Source of the DNA: Paenarthrobacter aurescens
GTDB taxonomy: Bacteria > Actinomycetota > Actinomycetes > Actinomycetales > Micrococcaceae
Assembly: GCF_025421775.1 (NCBI RefSeq)
Contig: NZ_JAOEFX010000007.1
Coordinates: 1-64,000 of the forward strand
Direction of reading: 5' to 3'
DNA length: 64,000 nt
In this document: positions 1 through 7,179 of the stretch, piece by piece
How positions within the stretch are numbered: the first letter of the stretch is position 1
How the letters are laid out: every line of letters begins with the position of its first letter
Notes under the pieces: model-generated
The model's database searches: none
Told to the model about the DNA's origin: nothing
What the model saw: only the letters and a program-made list of their open reading frames with translations
Made by a program: the position numbers and the translations under genes

Positions 1-156
1 AAACCCGACGTTAAGTGAGAGAGCGTCGCCCAAAACCCGACGTTAAGTGAGAGAGCGTCGCCCAAAACCCGACGTTAAGTGAGAGAGCGTCGCCCAAAAC
101 CCGACGTTAGGTGAGAGAGCGTCGCCCGAAACCCGACGTTAGGTGAGAGAGCGTCC
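1..156. repeat. Tandem array of 32-nt repeats (five units)
   Basis: Four complete 32-nt units begin at 1, 33, 65 and 97, and a shortened fifth begins at 129. Each contains AAACCCGACGTTA followed by a core read as GTGAGAGAGCGTCGCCC. Units 1-3 carry AAGTGAGAG and units 4-5 carry AGGTGAGAG. The array starts at or before the window edge, so its true length is unknown. The last unit ends in GCGTCC six bases before the stop codon of the leftward aminotransferase gene, so that transcript would read straight into the array. A related array with the same period lies at 26280-26421. There are no unique spacers, so it is not CRISPR. Confidence 0.9.
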
Positions 157-161
157 AGGGG

Positions 162-1256
162 TTAGGCGTTGGCGATGGCCTCATTGAGCGCCCCCAGCAC
201 CAGGGTCACGGAGGCCGGGTTGGCATTCGGGCCCATCATGCCGATGCGCCACACGGTGTCCGCGAACTCCCCTACGCCCGAGCCAATTTCCATGCTGAAG
301 TTCTCCAGAAGGTAAGCGCGGACGGCAGCCGAGTTGACGCCGTCGGGCACTCTGACGGTGGTGAGGCTCGGCAGTCGGGCGCCCTCGGCAGCGAACAGTT
401 CCAATCCCATTTCCTGCAGCCCGTTCTGCAAGGCCGTGCCCGCTGCCCGGTGCCGGGCCTGCACCACGTCCAGGCCCTCGGCGAGGATACGGTCCAAGGC
501 CGCTTCGAGTCCGGCGATCATGGTGACCGGTGCAGTGTGGTGGTAGGTTCGGGCCCCGCTGGCCGCGCCGACGTACCCGCCGAGCAACCCGATGTCGAGG
601 TACCAGGACCGCGGATCCTTGATGCGGCGCTCGAAGGCGTGGTCGGACACCGTGAACGGCGACAGTCCCGGCGGGACACCCAGGCACTTCTGTGTTCCGG
701 CGTATCCGACGTCGATCCCCCAGTCGTCTGCCAGGAGCTCCAGTCCGCCGATGGATGTCACGGCGTCGGCGATCAGCAGGGCGTCGCCCTTGCCGGCGCC
801 CAGTGCGGCGATATCGGAGATGACGCCTACTGACGTCTCAGCGTGAACCGCGGCGATGACTTTCGGATTGGGGTGCGCCGACAGAACCCGGTCAGCGTCG
901 ATGGGCTGACCCCATTCGTGGTCGACGCGAACCACCGTCGCCCCACATCGCCGGGCGACCTCACACATCCGCGCCCCGAAAAGTCCGTTGACAGCGATCA
1001 CTGCCACGTCGCCGTCGGACACGGTGTTCACGAAAGCCGCTTCCATCCCGCCGGAACCTGTGGCACTCAAAGGGAGTGTCCGCGCGTTGGAGGTCCCCCA
1101 GACAGTCCGAAGGCCCTCGCAGGTGTGGTCGAGCCGCTCGATGAACACCGGATCAAGGTGCCCCAGAACGGGGTAGGCCAAAGCAGCCATGGCTTCGGGG
1201 TAGCAATTGCTCGGGCCGGGACCGAACAGGAACCTGGACGTCAGAATGTCGGGCAT
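162..1256 (-). CDS. Class V PLP-dependent aminotransferase (alanine/serine-glyoxylate type)
   Basis: The 364-residue protein has the fold-type I layout of alanine-glyoxylate, serine-pyruvate and ureidoglycine-glyoxylate aminotransferases. The N-terminal GPGPSN motif, the DAVTSIGG segment and the likely PLP lysine in GTQKCLG are visible. It would be cytoplasmic and use glyoxylate or pyruvate as amino acceptor. The ATG follows AAGGAG at good spacing. Only 26 bp separate it from the stop of the upstream MFS gene, so the two are probably co-transcribed leftward. Because uraD-uraH lies 3 kb away, a ureidoglycine (pucG-like) role is possible, but the sequence alone does not decide the substrate. 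Confidence 0.85.
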   Translation of the reverse strand: MPDILTSRFLFGPGPSNCYPEAMAALAYPVLGHLDPVFIERLDHTCEGLRTVWGTSNARTLPLSATGSGGMEAAFVNTVSDGDVAVIAVNGLFGARMCEVARRCGATVVRVDHEWGQPIDADRVLSAHPNPKVIAAVHAETSVGVISDIAALGAGKGDALLIADAVTSIGGLELLADDWGIDVGYAGTQKCLGVPPGLSPFTVSDHAFERRIKDPRSWYLDIGLLGGYVGAASGARTYHHTAPVTMIAGLEAALDRILAEGLDVVQARHRAAGTALQNGLQEMGLELFAAEGARLPSLTTVRVPDGVNSAAVRAYLLENFSMEIGSGVGEFADTVWRIGMMGPNANPASVTLVLGALNEAIANA

Positions 1257-1282
1257 GTGCGAACTCCTTCAGCTGGTTGAGG

Positions 1283-2530
1283 TCATTCTGCCCCAGCATG
1301 CTGTGCGGGGCGAGCCAAGCGTGCGCGGGCAGGCTTCCTGGGGCGCCGGAGCCGCTCCGTCCCCCAAACCGCAAAGGCCAGCAACGCGAAAAATGCCCCG
1401 AGAGCACTGGCCCCGGTCCAGCCCCATACGTCGTACACAGGCGCTACCGACGCAGCACCGGCCGCACTGCCCACGGAGTAGAACACCATGTAGCTGCCGA
1501 TAATGCTGCTGGCGGATTCCTCGGCTCCGGTCACGATCATGGTCTGGCTGCTGACGTGGACCGCTTGAACAGCGGCGTCCAGCACGATGATGCCGGCAAT
1601 GAACCACAGCAGCGACCAACTCCCCAGTGACAACGCCACCCACGAGCCAAGGAGCGCGGCCAGGCTGACTCCGGTGACCCGTTGTCCCCAACCCCGGTCC
1701 GCCGCAGCACCCGCCCGGGAGGCAGCCACGATCCCTATCAGCCCGGCCAGCCCGAAGAGTCCGATCAGGCTTGGCGGAAGGTTCCACGCCGGTCCGCTCA
1801 GCAGCAGTGACATACCGCTCCACAGCACCCCAAAGGACGCGAACAGCAGCATGGTGATGAGGGCACGGGTACGGAACACGGGACTGCTGCGGGTCAGGAC
1901 CACGACGGACGAAACAGCCCGCCAGTAGCGAACATCTCCGCGGGCGCCACTGTCTGCCGGCAGGGCGCGGAAGGCGGCGATCGACAGGACTATCCCGGCC
2001 ACCGCCGCGAGGACGTAGACCGACCGCCAGCCCCACAGCTCCGTCATACCTCCCGCCGCTGTCCGCGCCAGGATAATGCCACTCACGACGCCGGCAGTTA
2101 CGGTGCCGATGCTCTCTCCCCTTTGGTCGGCGGTACTCGAGGCTGCGGTGTACGCCACGATAGTCTGCACCACGGAGGAAGCCACACCCAGGAACATGAA
2201 GCCGACGAGCAATGCAGTTTGGGATGAAGCCAGGGCCACAACACAGGCGCCCGCCGCGGTGGCCCCGATCTGCAGGGCGATGAGTGCGCGGCGGTCCACC
2301 ATGTCCCCCAGTGGCACCAGGAGAACCAGCCCAAGGAGATACCCGGCTTGGGACGACGCCACCACCCACCCCACACCGGCCACGGCGATTCCCATATCCG
2401 CCCCGATGCGTTCAAGCAGGGGCTGTCCGTAGTAGAGGTTGGACACCATGAAGGCGGCCACGACGGCGAGCAACAGCAGGAGACGGCGGCTCAGGCCCCG
2501 CCTGGAAGACGTCTGATTGTTATTGCCCAT
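1283..2530 (-). CDS. MFS transporter, drug-efflux type
   Basis: A 415-residue hydrophobic protein with about 12 predicted membrane segments. The first cytoplasmic loop has PLGDMVDRR, a variant of the MFS motif A (GxxxDRxGRR). The reading frame stays open upstream to 3133, but those residues overlap the HxlR gene and look non-coding. The start at MGNNNQ sits just inside the divergent promoter region. It is likely a plasma-membrane proton antiporter. Being divergent from an HxlR regulator with two operator-like dyads between them suggests induction by a toxic or reactive compound. The substrate is unknown. Confidence 0.85.
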   Translation of the reverse strand: MGNNNQTSSRRGLSRRLLLLLAVVAAFMVSNLYYGQPLLERIGADMGIAVAGVGWVVASSQAGYLLGLVLLVPLGDMVDRRALIALQIGATAAGACVVALASSQTALLVGFMFLGVASSVVQTIVAYTAASSTADQRGESIGTVTAGVVSGIILARTAAGGMTELWGWRSVYVLAAVAGIVLSIAAFRALPADSGARGDVRYWRAVSSVVVLTRSSPVFRTRALITMLLFASFGVLWSGMSLLLSGPAWNLPPSLIGLFGLAGLIGIVAASRAGAAADRGWGQRVTGVSLAALLGSWVALSLGSWSLLWFIAGIIVLDAAVQAVHVSSQTMIVTGAEESASSIIGSYMVFYSVGSAAGAASVAPVYDVWGWTGASALGAFFALLAFAVWGTERLRRPRKPARARLARPAQHAGAE

Positions 2531-2549
2531 GGTGCCGGCCTCCGAAAGA

Positions 2550-2607
2550 TTGGTTTCAATATGCAACCAAATGAGCCTATGGGACAATGGTTTCATGTTG
2601 CAACCAA
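2550..2607. promoter_or_regulatory. Two HxlR-type operator dyads in the divergent promoter
   Basis: The first site is TTGGTT-N9-AACCAA at 2550-2570, with an inner CA...TG giving further symmetry. A second, slightly imperfect copy lies at 2587-2607 (TGGTT...AACCA). Their starts are 37 bp apart. The second copy covers the HxlR start codon at 2595, so binding would block the regulator's own transcription or translation as well as the leftward MFS promoter. HxlR/YodB-type proteins bind such dyads as winged-helix dimers. That this regulator binds here is inferred. Confidence 0.7.
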
Positions 2608-3068
2608 GCGATGTCGACTGGACTGACCCCGAATGCCCCGTTGCGAGGGCAGCCGACCTGGTGGGCGATAAGTGGATCCTGCTGATCATTCGGGACTCAC
2701 TGGACGGCAAGCGCCGATTCTCGGAATTTGAGCGGTCACTGGGCGTAGCGAAGAACATTCTTTCGGACCGCCTGCGCCTCCTCGTGGACAGGGGCATCCT
2801 CACCCGGACTCCGAATGACCGTGGGACGCGGAGCGAGTATGAGCTCACAGGGGCCGGTCGCGATCTGTTCACGCTGATCCTCAGCCTCCGGCAGTGGGGC
2901 GAGCGAAATGCCTTCGCAGCCGGGGAGAAGCACTCCGTGGTGATCGACCACCTCACAGGTGAACCGGTCCCACAGCTCCAGCCACACAGGGAGGACGGCA
3001 GCGAACTCAGCCCCGAGCAGACGCTGCTCGTCAAAGTGGGCCAACCGCTACCCGAAAACGTGAAGTAG
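2595..3068 (+). CDS. HxlR family winged-helix transcriptional regulator
   Basis: This 157-residue protein has the HxlR signature: CPVARAADLVGDKWILLI near the N-terminus, then RFSEFERSLGVAKNILSDRL (recognition region) and RLLVDRGILTR (wing). The N-terminal cysteine in ECPVARA corresponds to the redox-active cysteine of YodB/HypR-type members, so thiol or quinone sensing is possible. The C-terminal half is less conserved. The frame is open further upstream, but the ATG at 2595 is the start that keeps the divergent promoter free. It probably controls the divergent MFS-aminotransferase operon and itself. Confidence 0.88.
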   Translation: MLQPSDVDWTDPECPVARAADLVGDKWILLIIRDSLDGKRRFSEFERSLGVAKNILSDRLRLLVDRGILTRTPNDRGTRSEYELTGAGRDLFTLILSLRQWGERNAFAAGEKHSVVIDHLTGEPVPQLQPHREDGSELSPEQTLLVKVGQPLPENVK

Positions 3069-3148
3069 CTGCACCCCCAGGAAACCCCCAAGCCCAAACT
3101 GCTAAGGTTACTCACCAACACGGAGGCCGCCACGGACAGGGGACATGA

Positions 3149-3979
3149 GTGACGACTGAAGGTAAAGAGTCGGCGGAGACCGGCATACGGGGTGAAGTCA
3201 GCCAGGACCGGTTCGTCGCCGGACAGGACCTGACGCGCTGGAAATCCCCCGTCGGCCGGACCATGGCCCGGAGCGCCGAGTGGGCCACCAGGCTGCTGGG
3301 ACCCTACGCCGCACTGGTCATCACGCTGGCGGCGGGGCTGGCCGTGGCATTGTCCCTCGCTTGGGCTTTTGGCGAAGTCTACGAGTCCGTGACGGAAGCC
3401 GACGGCGTGGCAGGCTTGGACGACCCCGTGCTGGCTGCAGCCAAATCAGTCCGATCCCCCGCCCTGGATGTCGCTGTCACGGCGTACACGAATATCGGCG
3501 GCACCGTGGGCATGCCCATCATTGCCGTGGGCATCATGATCTTCCTGGCCACCAAACGGCGGTCTTGGACGCCGGTTATCCTGATGCTCGCTGCCGGACT
3601 GGGATCGCTGGTCATTACCGTCCTGGGCAAGCCGATCTTCGGCCGGACCCGCCCGGACATGGCCGATGCAATTCCGCCTTACGAGCATTCCGCCTCATTC
3701 CCCAGCGGCCACTCCTTGAACTCGATCGTGATCGCCGGCATCGTGGCCTACCTGATCATCCTGCGGCTCAAGACCATGCAGGCACGGGTGATCACGGTAC
3801 TCGTGGCCGCGGCGTTCGCCCTCACCATGGGCTTGAGCCGGGTCTACCTGGGCCATCATTGGCTCACGGACGTGCTGGCAGCATGGGCCATAGGCATCGC
3901 GTGGCTGGCCCTGGTGATCACCGCACACCGCCTTTACCTGACAGTGCGAACAAGAGGTCATGGCGCGGTAGTCTCTTGA
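3149..3979 (+). CDS. PAP2-superfamily membrane phosphatase
   Basis: The 276-residue protein carries the three PAP2 motifs in order: K-x6-RP in KPIFGRTRP (about residue 160), PSGHS (about 188) and SRVYLGHHWLTDV (about 230), which contains the catalytic histidine. About six membrane segments follow a roughly 50-residue charged N-terminus. The family removes phosphate from lipid phosphates such as phosphatidic acid, phosphatidylglycerol phosphate or undecaprenyl pyrophosphate, at the outer face of the membrane. The GTG start is the best in frame. An ATG at 3145 is in another frame. The substrate is not predictable here. Confidence 0.88.
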   Translation: MTTEGKESAETGIRGEVSQDRFVAGQDLTRWKSPVGRTMARSAEWATRLLGPYAALVITLAAGLAVALSLAWAFGEVYESVTEADGVAGLDDPVLAAAKSVRSPALDVAVTAYTNIGGTVGMPIIAVGIMIFLATKRRSWTPVILMLAAGLGSLVITVLGKPIFGRTRPDMADAIPPYEHSASFPSGHSLNSIVIAGIVAYLIILRLKTMQARVITVLVAAAFALTMGLSRVYLGHHWLTDVLAAWAIGIAWLALVITAHRLYLTVRTRGHGAVVS

Positions 3980-4036
3980 CACCGAGCCGCTCACTCAGCT
4001 TAACTGAATTACGTATGCTGAAATAACAGTTCCATG

Positions 4037-4088
4037 ATGCGGAAGCTCGAAGCAAAGGCTTCCTCTTGCAACAGCAGGAGTTCCGCAT
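4037..4088 (+). promoter_or_regulatory. Nested inverted repeat in the uraD leader
   Basis: ATGCGGAA at 4037-4044 pairs with TTCCGCAT at 4081-4088. Between them GAAGC (4049-4053) pairs with GCTTC (4058-4062) over an AAAG loop. The element ends 47 bp before the uraD start. It could be an operator for a purine-catabolism regulator or a leader RNA hairpin. No regulator gene is adjacent, so the role is open. Confidence 0.4.
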
Positions 4089-4135
4089 AGCCCACACCAT
4101 GGATGCCAGCATTTTTGCACGAGGATGACACAAGC

Positions 4136-4645
4136 ATGGAGCTTGCAGTATTCAACAGTGTTGACCGGGACGAGGCCATCAGGACCCTGACCCCTTGCCT
4201 GGATATCAGCCGCTGGGTGGAGGCCATCGTGGACGCGCGCCCCTACGCCAGTGTCGACGAACTGCTGGGGCAAGCCCAGCGTGCCGCCGAGCCCTTCACC
4301 GCGGCCGAAGTGGAGTCAGCCATGGCCCACCACCCCCGCATCGGCGAACGCCCCAAGGCCCAAACCACCGAGGCCGCGATGTCGCGTTCGGAGCAGGCCG
4401 GCGTGGACCCGGGCGACAACCAAACCACCACCGCCCTTGCCGAGGGAAACCGCGCCTACGAGGAGAAGTTCGGCAGGGTCTTCCTGATCCGTGCTGCAGG
4501 CCGCAGCGCACAGGAGATGCTCGCCGCCCTCCAGGAACGAATCAGCCACACCCCCGAAGAAGAAGACACAATCGTGGCTGGCCAATTGCGGGAGATCGCA
4601 CTGCTGCGCCTTTCCGGATTGATCAGCGAAGGAGTCAACGCATGA
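4136..4645 (+). CDS. uraD: OHCU decarboxylase (2-oxo-4-hydroxy-4-carboxy-5-ureidoimidazoline decarboxylase)
   Basis: The 169-residue protein matches the OHCU decarboxylase family, which converts OHCU to S-allantoin in the last step of urate oxidation. The motif AHHPRIGE near residue 62 holds the catalytic histidine. The FGRVFLIRAAGRSAQEML segment and the C-terminal EREIALLRL-type helix (here LREIALLRL) are family hallmarks. The ATG at 4136 is chosen because upstream residues do not resemble the family. Its stop overlaps the start of uraH by 4 bp (ATGA), so translation is coupled. Uricase and allantoinase are not seen in this window. Confidence 0.93.
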   Translation: MELAVFNSVDRDEAIRTLTPCLDISRWVEAIVDARPYASVDELLGQAQRAAEPFTAAEVESAMAHHPRIGERPKAQTTEAAMSRSEQAGVDPGDNQTTTALAEGNRAYEEKFGRVFLIRAAGRSAQEMLAALQERISHTPEEEDTIVAGQLREIALLRLSGLISEGVNA

Positions 4646-4983
4646 GCGTTTCACAAGTAACCACCCACATCCTGGACACCGGTTCCGGGCGTCCGGCGGC
4701 GGGTGTCGCCGTCGTACTCTACGTCCGCGAAGGTGACGACTGGACCTTGGTGGCGAAGGGTGAGACCGACGCCGACGGCCGCATCAAGACCCTCGGGCCG
4801 GAGCGGATCCCCGGCGGCGCCTACCGGCTGAACTTCGCCACGGGCGCCTACTACGAGGGCCTTGGCACGGAGACGTTCTTCCCGGAAGTGGATCTGAACT
4901 TCACAGTTTCCGACGCCGGTGAGCACTATCACGTGCCGCTCCTTCTGAGCCCGTTCGCGTTCTCGACGTACCGCGGCAGCTAA
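4642..4983 (+). CDS. uraH: 5-hydroxyisourate hydrolase (transthyretin-like)
   Basis: The 113-residue protein has the transthyretin-related fold. It starts with VTTHILDTGSGRPAAGV, has the conserved central region with RIPGGAYRLNF, and ends in the diagnostic tetrapeptide YRGS. It hydrolyses 5-hydroxyisourate, the uricase product, to OHCU, the substrate of the upstream UraD. Active-site residues visible include His in THILD, Arg in PERIPGG and the C-terminal Tyr-Arg-Gly-Ser. A long perfect palindrome follows directly and probably ends the transcript. Confidence 0.95.
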   Translation: MSVSQVTTHILDTGSGRPAAGVAVVLYVREGDDWTLVAKGETDADGRIKTLGPERIPGGAYRLNFATGAYYEGLGTETFFPEVDLNFTVSDAGEHYHVPLLLSPFAFSTYRGS

Positions 4984-4992
4984 CTCCAGGAC

Positions 4993-5049
4993 TTTGTGTA
5001 CAGATAATGCCCTTAAGGTGACTCCTTAAGGGCATTATCTGTACACAAA
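4993..5049. terminator. Perfect 57-bp palindrome after uraH
   Basis: The arms 4993-5018 and 5024-5049 are perfect 26-bp complements around a TGACT loop. They run from TTTGTGTACAG at the outer end to CCCTTAAGG at the loop. Unlike the surrounding high-GC DNA the arms are AT-rich, and there is no long T run. It lies 9 bp after the uraH stop and 24 bp before the next start. It probably acts as a terminator, though the symmetry and composition would also fit a mobile palindromic element or a dimeric operator. Confidence 0.6.
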
Positions 5050-5072
5050 CGCGGAACGGTACGCTTGAAGGC

Positions 5073-5405
5073 ATGGCTTCAGAGGACACCACCCCCAACT
5101 CCGCCCGCCGCGAGATCACCGTTCGCAGGGCACCCAAGTTTGTACCCTTCATGATTTTGGGAGCAGTGGTTGGTGCAATTGTGGCGGCAATCATCGCTTA
5201 CGGCCGCCAGGCCGACCCCGCCTTCGACGCCGGCACAGTCTTCGGCTTCTTCCTGATCGTTTGCGCCGGCGGCGGCGTCATTCTGTTTTCGATCCTCGCC
5301 CTGATCCTGGACCGCATCAGCGTCAAGCGATCACAGCGCGCCGTAGTGGAAGCCGTTCCGGATTCGGTTCCGGATGAAGGGCCAGAACACGACGACGTCC
5401 GCTAA
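5073..5405 (+). CDS. Small two-helix membrane protein, unknown function
   Basis: A 110-residue protein with a basic N-terminus (REITVRRAPKFVPF), two hydrophobic segments at roughly residues 25-45 and 57-80, then a charged acidic tail rich in Glu, Asp and Pro. This architecture is common in actinobacteria immediately upstream of purF, but no enzymatic motif is seen. It is separated from purF by 145 bp and may be independently transcribed. I do not assign a function. Confidence 0.75.
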   Translation: MASEDTTPNSARREITVRRAPKFVPFMILGAVVGAIVAAIIAYGRQADPAFDAGTVFGFFLIVCAGGGVILFSILALILDRISVKRSQRAVVEAVPDSVPDEGPEHDDVR

Positions 5406-5550
5406 GTTGGGCGCCCGGCCGCCTCTTTGGAGGGGAGCCAATGTGAGACACACCGCATTTTCGCCGGAACACGCCAGTTCTGCGCCCATTCCCAGGGTCA
5501 CATAGGCCGCGAAGGAACTTACCACGGCCACAACATGAGACAATCGACCA

Positions 5551-7179
5551 GTGGCACGTGGCGACGGAAAACTTTCTCATGATCTTCTCCCCGGCGAAAA
5601 AGGCCCCCAGGACGCTTGTGGCGTCTTCGGGGTTTGGGCTCCCGGTGAAGAAGTAGCAAAACTCACCTATTACGGGCTGTATGCGCTGCAGCACCGCGGA
5701 CAAGAATCGGCTGGTATTGCTACCAGTGACGGCAAGCGCATCAATGTCTATAAAGACATGGGCCTTGTGTCCCAGGTCTTCGATGAGACAACCCTGAACA
5801 CCCTTACCGGGCACCTGGCTGTTGGCCACTGCCGGTATTCCACCACCGGTGCAAGCCACTGGGCCAATGCGCAGCCAACCCTGGGTGCGACCGCAACCGG
5901 CACGGTTGCTTTGGCCCACAACGGCAACCTGACCAACACCGCTGAGCTCCGGGAAATGATCCTTGAGCGCAACGACGGCCAGTTGACCGGTGAAATGAAG
6001 CAGGGCAATACCTCGGACACCGCTCTGGTGACCGCTCTCCTTGAGGGCGAAGAGGGCAAGACCCTGGAGCAGACCGCACTGGAGCTGCTGCCCAAGATCA
6101 AGGGTGGCTTCTGCTTCGTCTTCATGGATGAAGGAACCCTCTACGCAGCCCGCGATACCTACGGCATCCGCCCGCTGTGTCTTGGCCGCCTGGACCGCGG
6201 TTGGGTTGTCGCTTCCGAGCAGGCAGGCCTGGCCACCGTTGGTGCGAGCTTCATCCGCGAGATCGAGCCCGGCGAGTTCATTGCCATCGACGAGGACGGC
6301 GTCCGTTCGCAGCGCTTCGCCGAAGCAACGCCCGCTGGCTGCGTCTTCGAATACGTCTACCTGGCCCGTCCGGACGCTGCCATTGCCGGCCGCTCCGTGT
6401 ACGAAGCCCGCGTTGAGATGGGCCGCCAATTGGCCCGCGAAAACACGCATGAGGCAGACCTGGTCATTCCTGTCCCCGAGTCCGGCACCCCCGCGGCTGT
6501 TGGCTACGCCGAGCAGTCGGGCATCCCGTTCGCGCACGGCTTCGTCAAGAACGCCTACGTGGGACGAACGTTCATCCAGCCGTCGCAAACCCTGCGCCAG
6601 CTGGGTATCCGGCTCAAGCTCAACGCACTGGAATCCGTGATCCGCGGAAAGCGCATTGTGGTGGTGGATGACTCGATCGTCCGCGGCAACACCCAGCGCG
6701 CCATCGTTCGGATGCTCCGGGAAGCCGGTGCCGCTGCGGTGCACGTCAAGATTTCTTCTCCCCCGGTCCAGTGGCCCTGCTTCTACGGCATCGACTTCGC
6801 ATCCCGTGCGGAACTCATCGCCAACGGCGCCACCATCGAGGAGATCTCCCAGGCCATCGGCGCCGACTCGCTGGCCTACATCTCCGAGGACGGCATGATC
6901 GGGGCAACCCAGCAGCCGCGCGAACGCCTCTGCACGGCCTGCTTCACCGGCAAGTACCCCATCGAGCTGCCGCACGCGGACAAGTTGGGCAAGAACCTCC
7001 TGGAGCGCACCGACCTTGGCGGGCTACCTGCTGCCGAGGACACCGCCGTGGACGATTCCGAGGATCCGGCCGAGAAGCCGGGCGCCACGGGTTGCGATCC
7101 CGGGCCTGACGCTGAATTCGAAAACCTCCTTACCGACGCTGATCGTTTGACCGACGCCGACAAGAAAGAGTCTGTATGA
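5551..7179 (+). CDS. purF: Amidophosphoribosyltransferase
   Basis: The enzyme makes 5-phosphoribosylamine from PRPP and glutamine, the first committed step of purine synthesis. The 542-residue protein begins with a short propeptide. The nucleophile is the Cys of DACGVFGVW (about residue 23), exposed after processing. The class II amidotransferase domain follows (YALQHRGQESAGI, CRYSTTG, THNGN-like AHNGNL). The PRPP motif VVVDDSIVRGNT lies near residue 370. Cysteines in CVFEYVY and in the C-terminal ERLCTACFTG segment are probable ligands of an iron-sulfur cluster, as in the B. subtilis type. The GTG at 5551 lacks a clear Shine-Dalgarno. Its end overlaps purM by 4 bp. Confidence 0.97.
   Translation: MARGDGKLSHDLLPGEKGPQDACGVFGVWAPGEEVAKLTYYGLYALQHRGQESAGIATSDGKRINVYKDMGLVSQVFDETTLNTLTGHLAVGHCRYSTTGASHWANAQPTLGATATGTVALAHNGNLTNTAELREMILERNDGQLTGEMKQGNTSDTALVTALLEGEEGKTLEQTALELLPKIKGGFCFVFMDEGTLYAARDTYGIRPLCLGRLDRGWVVASEQAGLATVGASFIREIEPGEFIAIDEDGVRSQRFAEATPAGCVFEYVYLARPDAAIAGRSVYEARVEMGRQLARENTHEADLVIPVPESGTPAAVGYAEQSGIPFAHGFVKNAYVGRTFIQPSQTLRQLGIRLKLNALESVIRGKRIVVVDDSIVRGNTQRAIVRMLREAGAAAVHVKISSPPVQWPCFYGIDFASRAELIANGATIEEISQAIGADSLAYISEDGMIGATQQPRERLCTACFTGKYPIELPHADKLGKNLLERTDLGGLPAAEDTAVDDSEDPAEKPGATGCDPGPDAEFENLLTDADRLTDADKKESV

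Noticed and set aside
1..156. CRISPR array
   Set aside because: The period is 32 nt with no unique spacers and no cas genes in the window. Units are identical end to end, so it is a tandem repeat.
2531..3133. N-terminal extension of the leftward MFS gene
   Set aside because: The 201 extra residues are antisense to the HxlR gene and its promoter, and would remove the shared operators. The ATG at 2530 is preferred.
5435..5446. Start-stop ATGTGA after GGAGGGGAG upstream of purF
   Set aside because: A two-codon start-stop element is possible as a regulator, but such strings are expected by chance in high-GC DNA and nothing else supports it.
5323..6975. Long open frame on the minus strand over purF
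   Set aside because: It is exactly antisense to a clear purF gene with conserved catalytic motifs, and its translation shows no recognisable domain. It is an effect of high GC codon bias.
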